This document shows positions 9,977-19,974 of a stretch of DNA of 64,000 nt, piece by piece. Below the pieces are notes generated by a model. The model saw nothing but the letters and a program-made list of their open reading frames with translations. It ran no database searches and was not told the origin of the DNA. A program made the position numbers and the translations under genes. Position 1 is the stretch's first letter; the number at the start of each line of letters is the position of its first letter. The DNA is from Deltaproteobacteria bacterium. Its GTDB lineage: Bacteria > Desulfobacterota > Desulfarculia > Adiutricales > Adiutricaceae. The DNA lies in NCBI GenBank assembly GCA_031265205.1, contig JAISCZ010000072.1:19408-83407 (forward strand), read 5' to 3'.

Positions 9977-11695
9977 ATGAAAGGTATTGATTCAACCAAT
10001 CAGGTTTTCGCGAACGTTATTGAGGATAACCTTATATACGCTGATAAAACAAAACACGTTTGGGAACTGGCGAAAACCAAAAAAGCCTATTTTCTATCCA
10101 GGCCAAGAAGGTTCGGCAAATCACTGCTTTTGAGCACATTTGAGGCCCTTTTTAAAGGACCTTCGGATCCTGAACAAAATCCTCAAGGGCTTTTTAAAAA
10201 TTTATGGATTAGCGGAATAGAGCCGAATTACGACTTTAACGATAACTACCCTGTCATCAATTTATCGATGTCCATGTCAAATTATTCTCCTGAGATCGTT
10301 ACGCGCGCCCTCCAAACAAAACTTCAAGATATCGCCGCTTCTTACGGCCTATCTCTTAATGATGATATTCCTGAAGCGATGTTTCGGGTTCTCATATCAG
10401 CCCTTAAGAGCAAGTTTAAAAAAAATGTCGTTTTGCTTATCGACGAATATGACGATCCAATTAGCTCAGTAATAGCAAATCCTGATTTGGCGGAAAAAAA
10501 TTCATATATTTTAAGAGGCTTTTATTCAATCCTCAAAGAAAACCAGCCAAACTTGCGTTTTGTGATGCTCACCGGCGTAACGCGTTATGAATTATTATGG
10601 CGGTCTGGAGTTCTTAACCATCTCTTTGACTTAACCATGGTACAAGAGCGAGCTGACATCTGTGGGTTTACTTATGAGGAATTTGACAATTGTTTCGCTG
10701 ACCGTTTTCAAATAACTATGGAAGTATTTAAAAACAAAGGACTTTTAGATAAACATTATGGGGTATCTGAATTTCGCGACGCGATATTTAAGAAATATGA
10801 TGGCTATAGCTGGGATGGACAAACAAGAGTCCTTAATCCGTTTTCGCTTCTTAACTCGTTTGAAAATAAAGATTTGAAAAGTTATTGGGCCACCCTTGAG
10901 CCGTCTAAAAAATTTTTGAAGGCAATTATGTCCAAAAATCCTTTAGACTTAACCTCTGATAAACTGCGATATTTGTCTCAGGAATCAATTGAATCAGCCT
11001 CGTTAATTACCTCTATGACGCCTGTTCCGTCACTATTCCAAACGGGATATCTAACAATAGATAAAATTACGCCCGCTGAAAACAATTTCTATTATACTTT
11101 TAAAACGCCTAATGAAGAGGTAAAACCATCTTTTTTACAAGAATTTTCTGATAGTTTGTATAATTTTTTAGATATCGACAAGCGATCGCAAAAAAATGAT
11201 TTTACAAAGACAATTATTGCCGAGGACTCCAATAAGCTGTCAACGCTAATTGATTCTTTTTTTGGCGCGATTCCGGCAATTCTTCATATCCAAAAAGAAG
11301 CCTATTATCATAGCGTTCTTTACGGTTATCTTGAAGGGTTGGCGGATTTAGTATCGTTTCCCGAAATACCCGGCGCCGATGGGACCCCAGACATTGTTTG
11401 CGTTATTGACAAAGATCTGTACGTTATAGTCGAGCTGAAATACAGAAACCCTGAGACACATCCAATTGCCGTTAACCAAAAAATCAAAACAATTTTGGAT
11501 CGTCTCGCGATCTCCGCGTTGCGATCCATAGACGAGAAAAATTACTTAAGGCCTTATTTAGCCAAAGCCAAGAAAATATTGAAATTAGGTTTAGGCGTTT
11601 ATGGGAGAGGCCGCGCCATCGCCATCCTGGAAAATGAAGAGCAAACCCAGGCGCGCGTAAAACTTATGGCTAAATGGCCGAAAGCTTCCGTGTAA
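9977..11695 (+). CDS. AAA-ATPase-like / PD-(D/E)XK nuclease-domain protein
   Basis: Member of the large family with an N-terminal AAA-ATPase-like domain and a C-terminal PD-(D/E)XK-type domain (DUF1703 group), frequent in symbionts and gut anaerobes and of unknown function. I chose ATG 9977 over the in-frame GTG at 9899 because homologous N-termini begin shortly before the YADKT motif, seen here near residue 25. Other landmarks are SRPRRFGKSLLLST (P-loop, about 40-53), VVLLIDEYDDPI (Walker B) and LTGVTRY. The C-terminal nuclease core reads DIVCVIDKDLYVIVELKYR, with Asp and Glu-x-Lys. The length, 572 residues, is normal. A broken paralogue lies 380 bp downstream on the opposite strand. Confidence 0.85.
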   Translation: MKGIDSTNQVFANVIEDNLIYADKTKHVWELAKTKKAYFLSRPRRFGKSLLLSTFEALFKGPSDPEQNPQGLFKNLWISGIEPNYDFNDNYPVINLSMSMSNYSPEIVTRALQTKLQDIAASYGLSLNDDIPEAMFRVLISALKSKFKKNVVLLIDEYDDPISSVIANPDLAEKNSYILRGFYSILKENQPNLRFVMLTGVTRYELLWRSGVLNHLFDLTMVQERADICGFTYEEFDNCFADRFQITMEVFKNKGLLDKHYGVSEFRDAIFKKYDGYSWDGQTRVLNPFSLLNSFENKDLKSYWATLEPSKKFLKAIMSKNPLDLTSDKLRYLSQESIESASLITSMTPVPSLFQTGYLTIDKITPAENNFYYTFKTPNEEVKPSFLQEFSDSLYNFLDIDKRSQKNDFTKTIIAEDSNKLSTLIDSFFGAIPAILHIQKEAYYHSVLYGYLEGLADLVSFPEIPGADGTPDIVCVIDKDLYVIVELKYRNPETHPIAVNQKIKTILDRLAISALRSIDEKNYLRPYLAKAKKILKLGLGVYGRGRAIAILENEEQTQARVKLMAKWPKASV

Positions 11696-12074
11696 ATATC
11701 GCCTCGCCGAACGCTTCCGCTAAATTGTTTTTTGCGCCTGCCCCCTTATCTCGTTTTGATAAACAACCATTTACGCGATAAAACATGTTTTTAAGACAAG
11801 CCATTATATGAGCTATTTGCCGTGGCGTTTGGGTTATGATCTCGACTACCAGATAATCATCATATCGCGCGACAAAAAGATCAGGAATATATTATTAGCT
11901 CTCGCTGCGTTTTTCCTCTTTCGCGCGATGTCCAACATGGAGATCTGTTCCTCGCGAGTCAGAAATATCCAGCGCCAATTGGTCATGGCAAACGCCTCAC
12001 TCAGTTACTATGATATCGTCTCTCACTATTGAGAAAACAAAGACTAAGGAACAAGCCGAACTGATTTTCAGAAT
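11696..12074. other. Intergenic between two convergent ATPase paralogues
   Basis: A 74-codon plus-strand frame at 11808-12032 and minus-strand text such as LTREEQISMLDIARKR (about 11900-11970) are both visible, but neither is long or recognisable. The latter looks more protein-like and could be a relic. No terminator is obvious between the two converging genes. Confidence 0.3.
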
Positions 12075-13705
12075 TCAATCGCCAATTCGAACTAAACATT
12101 CGCCACGGAACGTGACTCCAACGCCAACATTGACAAGAAGAGTCGCGTCATCTCTCCTCGATGACCAAGAATAACGCTTGCCATCTATCGCGAGGAGGGC
12201 TTTTTTAGCTAAATTGTTTAAAAGTTTGGTTTTGGCGGTTTTGCCAGCAAATTTTTCCGCGCTGAATTTAATTTCAATTATTCCGCGCAATTTTCTCCTG
12301 GAAAGTCTACAATCAAATCGGGAGTACCGATGGCTATTGGCGGCTCAGGAAGAACTAAGCAATTTAATCCATTAAGATAACCATACATTATTTTGAAATA
12401 GCGAGATTCATTGTTTTGATGGTGAATTGCGGGAAGACCAGCAAAAAGAGATGAGAATATTAACGTAAACTTTTTGCAATCTTTTTCAATTAAAGATTCA
12501 CATAATTGTATTCTTTCATTTTTTGAATTTATATTCAAAGTTTGAAACAAATTATTTGAGAATATGTTATATCTAAAATTTTTAATTTCCCAATTAGGAA
12601 TTTTTAATGTATAAGAAGATCCTTGTGAAGGAACGCTAAAATATTTATCTACTGTTAAATATCCTGTCTGAAACAAGGCTGGTATCGGCTCAAGATTTCC
12701 AACCTCAGCCATGCCGAGTTCTCTTTCAGGCAATTGATTGGATTCTCCGTCAAGCAAATCAAGGGGATTATTCGTCGAGATTTTATTCAGAAAGTAAACT
12801 GACGGATTAGTTTGAATCCAATAATCGGAAAAATCAGAATTGCTCAAACAGCTGATGATTGAGTAAGGGTTCATGACCATAGTTTTACCGTCCCAACTAT
12901 AACCGTCGTACCATTTGAAAATTTTTGAACGAAGCTGGTCAATGGTAAATTTTCCGGCGAGAAGGCCATTCGCCTTCATTATATCCAAAGAACTCGCAAG
13001 GTTATCGGTAAAATATTTATCGAACTCTTCATGGGTTAACCCGCAAACTCCGGCGTATTTCTGATTTAAAGTCATATCAATTTAATTATTAAGACCAGCT
13101 GAAATACCCATGAAAGCGAAGCGTGTAACTCCTGTTACAGAAACAAAACGCAGTTCAGCGTCAAGGGATTTAAGTTTGCGATAAAAATACTTCATAGCTT
13201 CACTATTCGCTTCGGCCAATTTTATATTATCAATGTGATCGCTTACGGGTGAGTCATATTCATCAACAAGTAGAACCACTTTTCGATCATATTTAAGTTT
13301 GAGCGTTTTAATCAAAATGCTCAACATAGAGCCTAAGTTATACGCTTCTATGTTAATGTCTTCGGCTTTCGCGTAACATCTCAACTGTTCTTTAATACCT
13401 TCTTCAAGGGAACGAGGACTTGAGCTGTTCACGGCCATGTCAAGAGAAATTTCGGAAAATTTGTTGGAAAAATCAAACGCCTTATTTTGCCCAATCCATA
13501 AATCTTTAAAAAGCTCTTCATCGCCGCTAAAAAGCGAGTTAATAGCGCTCAAAAAAAAAGATTTGCCAAATCTCCTGGGCCGGGACAGGAAATAGTTCTT
13601 GCCTTCGCTGAGCATCTTAGCGATAAAAGGGGTCTTGTCAGCGTAAACATATCCTTCACGAATGATTTCTGAAAAATTCTGATAGTTAAGCGGTAGCGGT
13701 TTCAT
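12075..13705 (-). pseudogene. Broken paralogue of the AAA-ATPase-like / PD-(D/E)XK protein
   Basis: Same family as the protein at 9977-11695. The start is ATG 13705, preceded by GAGGAAAATTT, giving MKPLPLNYQNF and then YADKT; the upstream in-frame ATG at 13723 is less likely. P-loop SRPRRFGKSFFLS and Walker B VVLLVDEYDSPV are intact. The reading frame is interrupted by one in-frame TAA at 13082-13084, inside the phrase GLNN-stop-IDMTLNQKYA, and continues in the same frame from 13081. A frameshift near 12285 separates PDLIVDFPGEN from IIEIKFSAEKFAGKT, the nuclease Glu-x-Lys strand. Two lesions in a conserved family make this a recent pseudogene. Confidence 0.85.
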
Positions 13706-13974
13706 AAATTTTCCTCGCGCCAAGCGTAAAAAAAGCGAAGCGCGTTCGCTCGATTTAGACCAAATTTACGCCATTATATTATACCGTTTTTTCGTAAAAG
13801 ATAGAATTTACAAATGGGCGTAGTTAAAAAAAGCGCTTAGAGAAAAGAAAAATTCTTGAGCCGTTCAATGTTTGCCCAATTAAATTTTGAAACATACGCC
13901 ACTACATTTTGATGTCATAAACCGCGCCTTGTTAAGCGTCAGAGTCAGAGTATTTAACGGAGGAGCCGCTCGGG

Positions 13975-14118
13975 GTTTCAGAACTTTTCAAAGCCTATGT
14001 CCGCGCCGAATACGGATTCGGGCGCGCGTTAGTCCGCGAGATTCAAGCCGAGTCTATCGGCCGCGATGGCGTTTTGCCCAAGGCGATGTTGGCGAAGGGG
14101 CCGGCGCGCGCCAAAACG
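13975..14118 (-). pseudogene. Relic of a second fhs copy (internal fragment)
   Basis: About 144 bp here align almost without gaps with 16174-16318 inside the intact fhs gene, roughly 85% identical by eye, in the same orientation. Shared blocks include CAGAACTTTTCAAAGCC, ATGTCCGCGCCGAAT and GGCGATGTTGGCGAAGGG. The flanks (13706-13974 and 14119-14432) carry no further clear match. Around 14275-14310 the octamer GGGACAGG occurs twice about 23 bp apart. The fragment cannot encode a protein. It is either the remnant of a duplicated fhs or of an imported one. Confidence 0.75.
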
Positions 14119-14432
14119 AGACGCGTTGGAACCGAGGACGCCTCCCAGCTCTAGCGCCCCTCCAACATCCCGCGCTTGCAGGGGCTCCTGATAGGAGTGA
14201 CGGGCAAGGCGGCGGGAGTGAGGGCTAGCGCGGCGCGAGGGAGGCCCTGAGCGCTCCGAACGAAAGGACGCGGGACAGGTTTTATAACGAAAATGGGACA
14301 GGCCTAGATAGCGATTTTAGGAAATTACAAGCTAATGGAAGCATCATTAGTCTCTCGCTCGCGCCGTTGATTGCTGTTAAACTAAATAAATGGGTAATGA
14401 TGGCTTGCGATAAACCGCGATTTGGCTAAAGA

Positions 14433-14874
14433 ACGAACATTTACCTTGATGTCTGTCGCTTAAACCGTCCCTTTGACGACCTGTCTCAGGATCGGATTTA
14501 TTTTGAGGCCTAATCCATATTAAGTATCTTGCTGCGCCGTAAGACCCATATTTGGCGATTGGCTGGCGGCGATGTCATTGAGCTTGAGCTGTCGAAGATG
14601 GGCGACCAAGACAGGCTGTCAAAAGTTCTGGACCTTTATTCGTCGCGTAGTTCCCGTCTGACAGTGAATGAGCGCGTCAAAGCGCCTTCCAGAGGCCCAC
14701 AACGTTTAGGCTTGAGGCTTTTTGACAGCCTCCATCTGGCCCAATATTTACAACCGGGACGCCCTGTTGACCGCGGACGACGCTTTTATAAAAATTGCGG
14801 CCAGATTTGAGGTCAGCCTCCCCGTTAATAATCCTCTCGCTTGGTTGATGGAGAAAACGCGAAATGAACAATAA
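14433..14874 (+). pseudogene. Dead PIN-domain toxin gene (VapC-like)
   Basis: Reading from 14433 gives ACG where the start codon should be (probably a mutated ATG), then NIYLDVCRLNRPFDD, QDRIYFEA, a TAA stop, and SILLRRKTHIWRLAGGDVIE in the same frame. A later frame change leads to LFDSLHLA, then DALLTADDAFIKIAARFEV and a TAA at 14872-14874. The N-terminal Asp in YLDVC, the FDSLHLA helix and the LLTADDAF strand are hallmarks of PIN nucleases. Lost start, stop and frameshift show it is inactive. Its end overlaps the following antitoxin-like relic. Confidence 0.75.
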
Positions 14875-15069
14875 TTCTTCCGACGATTACCGCAACCCCA
14901 GTCTGCTACGCAAAAAGGGCGTTGAAGCCTTGACCAAAGCGCTCGGCCCAGTAGGGACGGCGTATTTTATCCGTCTGTTGAACGTGGCGAAGGCGATTAC
15001 GCTAATGAGCGTCACGCTGTTTTGGACAAACTGACGATTGAAGACATTGAACGCGAGTTAGGTAAGTGA
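14864..15069 (+). pseudogene. Dead antitoxin-like partner of the PIN toxin
   Basis: ATG 14864 overlaps the end of the PIN relic, as in toxin-antitoxin operons. The frame reads MNNNSSDDY, then LRKKGVEALTKALGPVGTAY and FIRLLN. It must then shift by one base to continue as EGDYANERHAVLD and LTIEDIERELGK before TGA 15067-15069. The LRKKGxEAL...LGPVG...GDYxxER layout resembles a small family of proteins often seen beside PIN-domain genes, which I take from memory. The frameshift breaks it, so the whole module is dead. Confidence 0.6.
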
Positions 15070-15411
15070 AAATCCGCGAGGTTCCCTGAATTTCGCGCCA
15101 TCCGCGTGAGCTTGTATCCTTAAAGGGCAAATCGATCTTGTCGGAGATTCTGGATTTTAAGACCTCCTAGAAACCAAGCCCGTAAAAGGATACTGAAAAA
15201 CTGGCGGGATATCGCCGTCAGTTGGAAACTCAAGATCCACGCGGCGCGATTGGGAATTTTCCAATCGCGGCTTGGGCGAGATCCATCGACAGGGGGGGGC
15301 GGCAAACCCTCCCTCAAGCGTCGGCGGCGCTACCGAAACATCTTCCATTTACCGGTTTCTCGGGAAAAAACGCGCGCGCCGTTCCGCGCGAGCCTTAAAA
15401 ATCGCCTCTCC
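15070..15411 (+). other. Possible nuclease-domain relic, otherwise empty
   Basis: Between the dead toxin module and fhs. Around 15125-15250 the plus strand shows GQIDLVGDSG in one frame and DTEKLAGYRRQLETQ in another, with stops between. The order resembles the C-terminal PD-(D/E)XK domain of RecB/AddA-type proteins (G-x-IDL, then YRRQLxxY), but the match is short and by eye only. The rest is unassigned. Confidence 0.2.
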
Positions 15412-17190
15412 CTAAAACAAACCGCGCGTCTTACCCGTCGCGAGATCCACGTCCACCTTCCGGTAGGCGGGGTCGGAAGAAGTCCCCGGCATCAGGGAAA
15501 TACTTCCCACCACCGGCGCCACTAATCCCGCTCCAGCGTATAGAAGGGCGTCGCGGACAAAAAGGCGAAATCCCTTGGGAACTCCTTTGAGATTGGGGTC
15601 CCCGGAAAGGGAGAGATGGGTTTTGACCATACAGACCCCAAATCCATCGGTTTTAGGGTCCTCGCCGTAACTTTGAAGCTTCGCCAAGGCCTCGGGCGCG
15701 AAATCCACGCCATCCGCCCCGTAAACTTCCTTGGCTATCGTTTCTATCCGCTCGCGGAAAGAGAGAGAGCAGCGATAGAGAAAGCGGAAATCGCTTTTTT
15801 CTCGGCAAGCGTCTTGAACGGCGTCCGCCAACTCCAAGGCCCCCTCGCCTCCTTTGAGCCAATGGTCGGAAACGGTAACCCGCGCCCCCAAGGCCTCCAC
15901 GCCTCTTTTGATAATGGCTAACTCCTCCGGGGAGTCAGCCGCGAAGCTGTTGACGCAGACCACGGGACTGATTCCTGACTTTTGGATAATCTTCAGGTGG
16001 TGGATTAAGTTGTCCATCCCCTTTTCCACCAAAGCCGGATTAGGAACCCCGTATTCCGGCGGCAGAGGGTTTCCCGGGCGCGGGATGGGCGCTCCCCCAT
16101 GGCACTTCAGGGCCCGCGCCGTGGCCACCAGGACGGCGGCGTCGGGAATAAGCCCGCTGAGGCGACATTTGAGGTTCCAGAACTTTTCAAAGCCGATGTC
16201 CGCGCCGAATCCCGATTCGGTCACGTGGTAGTCCGCGAGCTTCAAGGCGAGCTTATCGGCCACGATGGAGCTTTGGCCAAGGGCGATGTTGGCGAAGGGA
16301 CCGGCGTGAACCAAAACGGGCTGACCTTCCATGGTCCGCAGGAGATTGGGGTTTAAGGCCGAGAGGGTCCACGCGGCCATGGCCCCGGCCACTTCCAGGT
16401 CTTCCGCGGTGACAGGCTTTCCGTCGCGACCGTAGGCCATCACGATCCTCCCGATACGCTCCCGCGTGTCCTTTATATCCGTGGCCATCGCCAGTATCGC
16501 CATGATTTCCGAGCTCACCGCGATATCAAAGCGGGATTCCATTAAAAAGCCGTCTTTTTTCCCGCCCAGGCCCACGACAATCTTCCGCAGGCACTGGGCC
16601 GCGAAATCCATTATGAAGCCAAATTCCACCCTGTTGGGATCAATGTCAAGCCTTCTAAGGCCTTTGGACGCCAAATAGGCGTCGCCGTAATTGAACTCGT
16701 GGGTCATCCTCGCGTTTAAGGCCACCATACCCAAGTTATGGGCGTTCATGACGGCGTTAATATCCCCCGTCAGTCCCAAGGAAAAAGCCGCGAGGGGGAG
16801 GCATTGGCTCATGCCGCCCCCGGCCGCCGAGCCTTTGACGTTCATGGTGGGGCCGCCGGAAGGTTGGCGGATGGCCGCCGAGACTTTGAGCCCTCTCTTC
16901 CCCAGGCCCTGGGTCAAGCCTATGGTCGTCGTGGATTTTCCCTCTCCCAAAGGGGTGGGCGTGATGGCGGTGACGTCGATATATTTTCCGTTGGGCCTAG
17001 AGCGCAGGCGCTCCATGGCGGCGGCGTAGTCAATTTTGGCGATAAAGCGACCGTGCGGAAGGATTTCCTCGTCCAGAAGGCCCAGGCGATGGGCGACTTC
17101 CGCGATGGGAGCGAGCTCTTCCTCGGCCGCCTCGGCTATTTCGTAATCTTTCGCGCCTTTGAGGGTATAATCACGGTAATCTAAGGCCAT
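15412..17190 (-). CDS. fhs: Formate-tetrahydrofolate ligase
   Basis: Catalyses ATP-dependent formylation of tetrahydrofolate to 10-formyl-THF, a cytosolic one-carbon step feeding purine and fMet synthesis or, in acetogens, the methyl branch of the Wood-Ljungdahl pathway. I chose ATG 17190, giving [20 protein letters not shown], because AGGAG lies 7 bp upstream; longer in-frame starts exist. The P-loop is [20 protein letters not shown], followed by KGSAAGGG, the folate-site region and the conserved terminus MPGTSSDP...[13 protein letters not shown]. At 592 residues it is close to the family norm and looks intact. A 144-bp relic copy lies at 13975-14118. No other one-carbon gene is adjacent, so the pathway it serves here is undecided. 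Confidence 0.96.
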   Translation of the reverse strand: MALDYRDYTLKGAKDYEIAEAAEEELAPIAEVAHRLGLLDEEILPHGRFIAKIDYAAAMERLRSRPNGKYIDVTAITPTPLGEGKSTTTIGLTQGLGKRGLKVSAAIRQPSGGPTMNVKGSAAGGGMSQCLPLAAFSLGLTGDINAVMNAHNLGMVALNARMTHEFNYGDAYLASKGLRRLDIDPNRVEFGFIMDFAAQCLRKIVVGLGGKKDGFLMESRFDIAVSSEIMAILAMATDIKDTRERIGRIVMAYGRDGKPVTAEDLEVAGAMAAWTLSALNPNLLRTMEGQPVLVHAGPFANIALGQSSIVADKLALKLADYHVTESGFGADIGFEKFWNLKCRLSGLIPDAAVLVATARALKCHGGAPIPRPGNPLPPEYGVPNPALVEKGMDNLIHHLKIIQKSGISPVVCVNSFAADSPEELAIIKRGVEALGARVTVSDHWLKGGEGALELADAVQDACREKSDFRFLYRCSLSFRERIETIAKEVYGADGVDFAPEALAKLQSYGEDPKTDGFGVCMVKTHLSLSGDPNLKGVPKGFRLFVRDALLYAGAGLVAPVVGSISLMPGTSSDPAYRKVDVDLATGKTRGLF

Positions 17191-18117
17191 CCACGCGCTC
17201 CTGAAGTTAAAAAAATACGCTCCGCGACTACTTTGGGCCCTGAGGGCCGCGCGACAATTCACGCGCCAAAAGAGACCGCTTGAAGGTTCCGCTCAAATAT
17301 TCGCGTCGCTTCCTCTACCTTATCACAGCGCGAGATAATATTTGACTTCTTTCGCGGCCAAATCGCCCGATTCGGCGAAAAATTAATTTTTCAATACTCT
17401 TTTTAAGACTTTTGCGAAATGCCTTTATTTTTTTCGCGAATAGCGTCAAACCCTGAAACGCTCCGCAAACGCCCTTCCGACGCCGCGCCGCGAGAGCGCG
17501 GCCTTAAGTCGCGAAGCGATTAAGCGTGGACGATATCGGTTAATCCTCAATCCTTATTGAATATTTGCCTTCAACCAATTAATTTCCTAAGGTTTGTCTT
17601 TACCCCAAAACGGATCTTATCGGCGATTCAATTATCTCGCGCGGAGCGAAATTTCCGTTCCTTCCAAGGCTCACTCGCCAAAACCATATCTTCTGGCCTC
17701 TCATAATTTTTACAGTCTTCCCCCTTGATAATATTAACTCCGCGAAACTTTTACGCGATACGGGCCCGCGCGTTTTGACGCGTAAAATTTAAGCGCCATC
17801 GCGCCGCGAAAAAAGAGGCGCGCGATATTCAGTTATATAGTTTACGCTTAAGTGGCGGAAAATAATCAATTCCGCGCCCGTCGCGCCGCGAAACTCTCGC
17901 GCGGCGGCGCGAGGCCGTTCCCTTTTCGTCATTTCCCTCCCTTCGCTTCATTTAACGTTTACAACGATTCTCTTCCGTCCCGACAAGCTAAAACCCTTGT
18001 GGAGAAAAATCATCCCCGCGAAATCGCCGGCGCCCGCGGCGCGAAAGCGCGCCGCCGGCCCGAAAAGCGGCGGCGCGCTTTCAAAAGCGTTTAAGAGATT
18101 TCTTAACGCCTCGCGCG
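17191..18117. other. Long intergenic region upstream of fhs
   Basis: About 930 bp with no convincing gene. The first 550 bp are moderately AT-rich (for example 17370-17430 and 17540-17620), and the last 350 bp are GC-rich with CGCG-heavy runs. Short plus-strand frames at 17852-18094 and 17997-18191 look like chance. The fhs promoter should lie near 17190-17420, but I cannot fix it. Confidence 0.4.
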
Positions 18118-18118
18118 A

Positions 18119-18159
18119 CAAAAAAACCCCGGACCGCTCTAAAAAGAGGATCCGGGGTT
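18119..18159 (-). terminator. Intrinsic terminator of the first nitroreductase gene
   Basis: On the minus strand AACCCCGGA pairs with TCCGGGGTT around a loop of about 17 bases, and the right arm runs into seven T residues. It lies about 29 bp past the stop of the nitroreductase gene ending at 18188, exactly where a Rho-independent terminator would be expected. Confidence 0.8.
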
Positions 18160-18187
18160 GGCGGAAAGCGAGAACGGAAAAAAAACC

Positions 18188-18721
18188 CTAGACGAAGCGC
18201 GCGACCTCTTCCAGGGGCTTGCGGGCCTTCGGGCGGACCTTGGCGGAATTGGGGTAGCCTAAGGCCACTAACAGGAAGATCTTCTTTTCCTGGGGGATAT
18301 CCAAAACCTCGTGGATTTTGACCCGATCGAAAGCCCCTAAAATACAGCTGCCCACTCCCAAGGCTTCCGCGGCGTAGCAGATATTGAGAACGGCGCCACC
18401 CAGATCGCCCTGGGCGAAGACCTGGCTGTCCATGTGCTTGGCGATGGCGGGTTTGAGGGGAGCGAATTCCTCTAGCGCCACGACCATGGCTTTGGCCTTG
18501 GAGATATAGGAATTGGCTCCGTACATCAGCGTGGCCTCCGCGACCGCGGCGAACTTTTGGGGATCGTCCACCGCCACGAAGCTCCAGGGCTGGGAGTTGC
18601 AGGCCGAGGGAGAAAGGCGGGCGGCGTCGACAATCTTGACGAGCTTCTCCCGCTCCAGCGGTTTGTCGGCGAAGTCCCGGCAACTCTGGCGATTAAGGAC
18701 CAAATCAAAAAATTTTTCCAT
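18188..18721 (-). CDS. Nitroreductase family protein (copy 1)
   Basis: FMN-dependent NAD(P)H oxidoreductase of the nitroreductase superfamily, cytosolic, 177 residues. The flavin-binding N-terminus reads NRQSCRDFADKPLEREKL (the RxSxR region near 11-16), followed by ARLSPSACNSQPWSFV, and the C-terminal region has GDLGGAVLNICYAAEALGVG...GAFDR and VALGYP. ATG 18721 has GGGAGGA a few bases upstream. A related gene of the same length and orientation lies 333 bp upstream (19055-19588), so the two arose by duplication. The natural substrate cannot be deduced. A strong terminator follows. Confidence 0.9.
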   Translation of the reverse strand: MEKFFDLVLNRQSCRDFADKPLEREKLVKIVDAARLSPSACNSQPWSFVAVDDPQKFAAVAEATLMYGANSYISKAKAMVVALEEFAPLKPAIAKHMDSQVFAQGDLGGAVLNICYAAEALGVGSCILGAFDRVKIHEVLDIPQEKKIFLLVALGYPNSAKVRPKARKPLEEVARFV

Positions 18722-18870
18722 GGATCCTCCCTTAGGACGGGAAATTTACCCTATCCAAAAAATACGCGATAAAGCCAAAATTTTTTTAAAACGTCGGTTT
18801 TTTAAAAAACCGTAAAACTTAAGCCCGCGGGCGCGTCAGGGGACGGGGCCATCCTTCGCCGCCGATTGAA

Positions 18871-18955
18871 GGGCCGGTCAAGGCCGGTCATGACCCATTA
18901 AGGCCCATCAAGACCCTCCAAGGCCCATTAAGACCCAGCCAAGTCGGTCAGGGCC
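18871..18955. repeat. Tandem decamer repeat, about 8.5 imperfect copies
   Basis: Ten-base units follow each other in register: GGGCCGGTCA, AGGCCGGTCA, TGACCCATTA, AGGCCCATCA, AGACCCTCCA, AGGCCCATTA, AGACCCAGCC, AAGTCGGTCA and a partial GGGCC. The consensus is close to AGGCCCATCA. It lies in the gap between the two nitroreductase genes, where it would be in the leader or promoter region of copy 1. Confidence 0.85.
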
Positions 18956-19054
18956 GCGCGGCTCGTGGGGGGCGAGTCGCGCCATGGAGCCTCAAATGAG
19001 CCGTCCCCGTCTTTGTGGGGCAGTCGCCAGCTAGGCGAACGCGAGGCGCGCGCC

Positions 19055-19588
19055 TTAGACAAAACGGACGATTTCGGCGAAGGGTTTGCGGCTTTTCTCC
19101 CGGACGCGCTCGGATTTCGGGTAGCCCACGGCCACCACCATGAAGATCTTCTTTTCCGGGGGAATATCCAAAAGCTTCCGGAGCCTGGGCCTATCGAAAA
19201 CGCCCGCGATACAGGTTCCCAGGCCCAGAGACTCGGCCTCGAGGCAAAGGCTCAGAACGGCGGCCCCCAGATCGCCCTGGGCGTGCGTCTGGCTGTCGAC
19301 GAGCTGGGCCAGTTTCTGGATCAGCTCCGCCGTCTCCTCGAGAACGACGATAAAGGCCGTGGCCGACTTGAGGTACTTGTTGATCCCCAAAATGGTGGTG
19401 GAATCGGCCACTTCCGCGACCGTGGCGGGAGTCTCGACGACGACAAAGCTCCAGGGCTGGCTGTTGCATGCCGAAGGGGCGAGGCGGGCGGCCTCGATAA
19501 TTCGCTCCAACTTCTCCCGCTCCACGGGCTTGTCCAGGTAATCGCGGCAGCTCTGGCGCGTTTTGGCGAGTTCTAAAAAATCTTCCAT
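19055..19588 (-). CDS. Nitroreductase family protein (copy 2)
   Basis: Second nitroreductase-fold flavoenzyme, also 177 residues, clearly paralogous to the one at 18188-18721. Shared landmarks are TRQSCRDYLDKPVEREKL, AARLAPSACNSQPWSFVVV, HAQGDLGAAVLSLCLEAESL and VAVGYPKSERVREKSRKPF. The start ATG 19588 is preceded by GGAAGGAGAG. The conservation of the FMN-contact segments suggests both copies are functional. Sequence divergence outside the motifs implies an old duplication and possibly different substrates. No redox partner gene is nearby. Confidence 0.9.
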   Translation of the reverse strand: MEDFLELAKTRQSCRDYLDKPVEREKLERIIEAARLAPSACNSQPWSFVVVETPATVAEVADSTTILGINKYLKSATAFIVVLEETAELIQKLAQLVDSQTHAQGDLGAAVLSLCLEAESLGLGTCIAGVFDRPRLRKLLDIPPEKKIFMVVAVGYPKSERVREKSRKPFAEIVRFV

Positions 19589-19974
19589 TCCCTTTGTCTC
19601 TCCTTCCCAGAATTAGGCCTTCTGGCGAAAAGCGGCGCCGCCAGGCGAAAAAGCCGCGCCATCAGGCGAAAAACCCTTCAAAATACGGCGCGAAAGCCCT
19701 CTCGGACTTGCCCGCGAAATAAAACCCTCCCCCGGTCAGGCCACTTAATTCTTCAGGCGAATCTCGCGTCGTTTTTTAAAGCGAAAAAGCGCGAAAAAGC
19801 GGCTCCCAAGGGAGGGTTCGCGTCAAAAGGAGGTCGCGCGCGGCGAAAGCGCGCGCTTCGAGAAATATTGCGCCCCGGAACTAAAAGGCGCGGGAAAGAG
19901 CGAAAAGTAAGCTCGCGCCCTCTTGGGGCGCCTTTTTTCCCCCAAAGGGGGAAGGTACCCCGCCGGGGATAGTC
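19589..19974. other. Intergenic; no pth gene after rplY
   Basis: In many relatives pth follows prs-rplY, but none is present in this 386-bp gap. The segment near 19620-19670 repeats CCAGGCGAAAAAG-like text about three times with 23-25 bp spacing. The right end carries stacked GC hairpins, including TTCCCCC-TTT-GGGGGAA at 19939-19955. Confidence 0.4.
19915..19938 (+). terminator. Plus-strand hairpin with T-run after rplY
   Basis: GCGCCC at 19915-19920 pairs with GGGCGC at 19926-19931 and is followed by six T residues at 19933-19938, a plausible intrinsic terminator for plus-strand transcription. No plus-strand gene precedes it. It may block antisense reading into rplY/prs or work in both directions with the neighbouring hairpin. 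Confidence 0.4.

Noticed and set aside
13975..14118. Functional second fhs
   Set aside because: Only 144 bp of a 1.8-kb gene remain, with no open frame.
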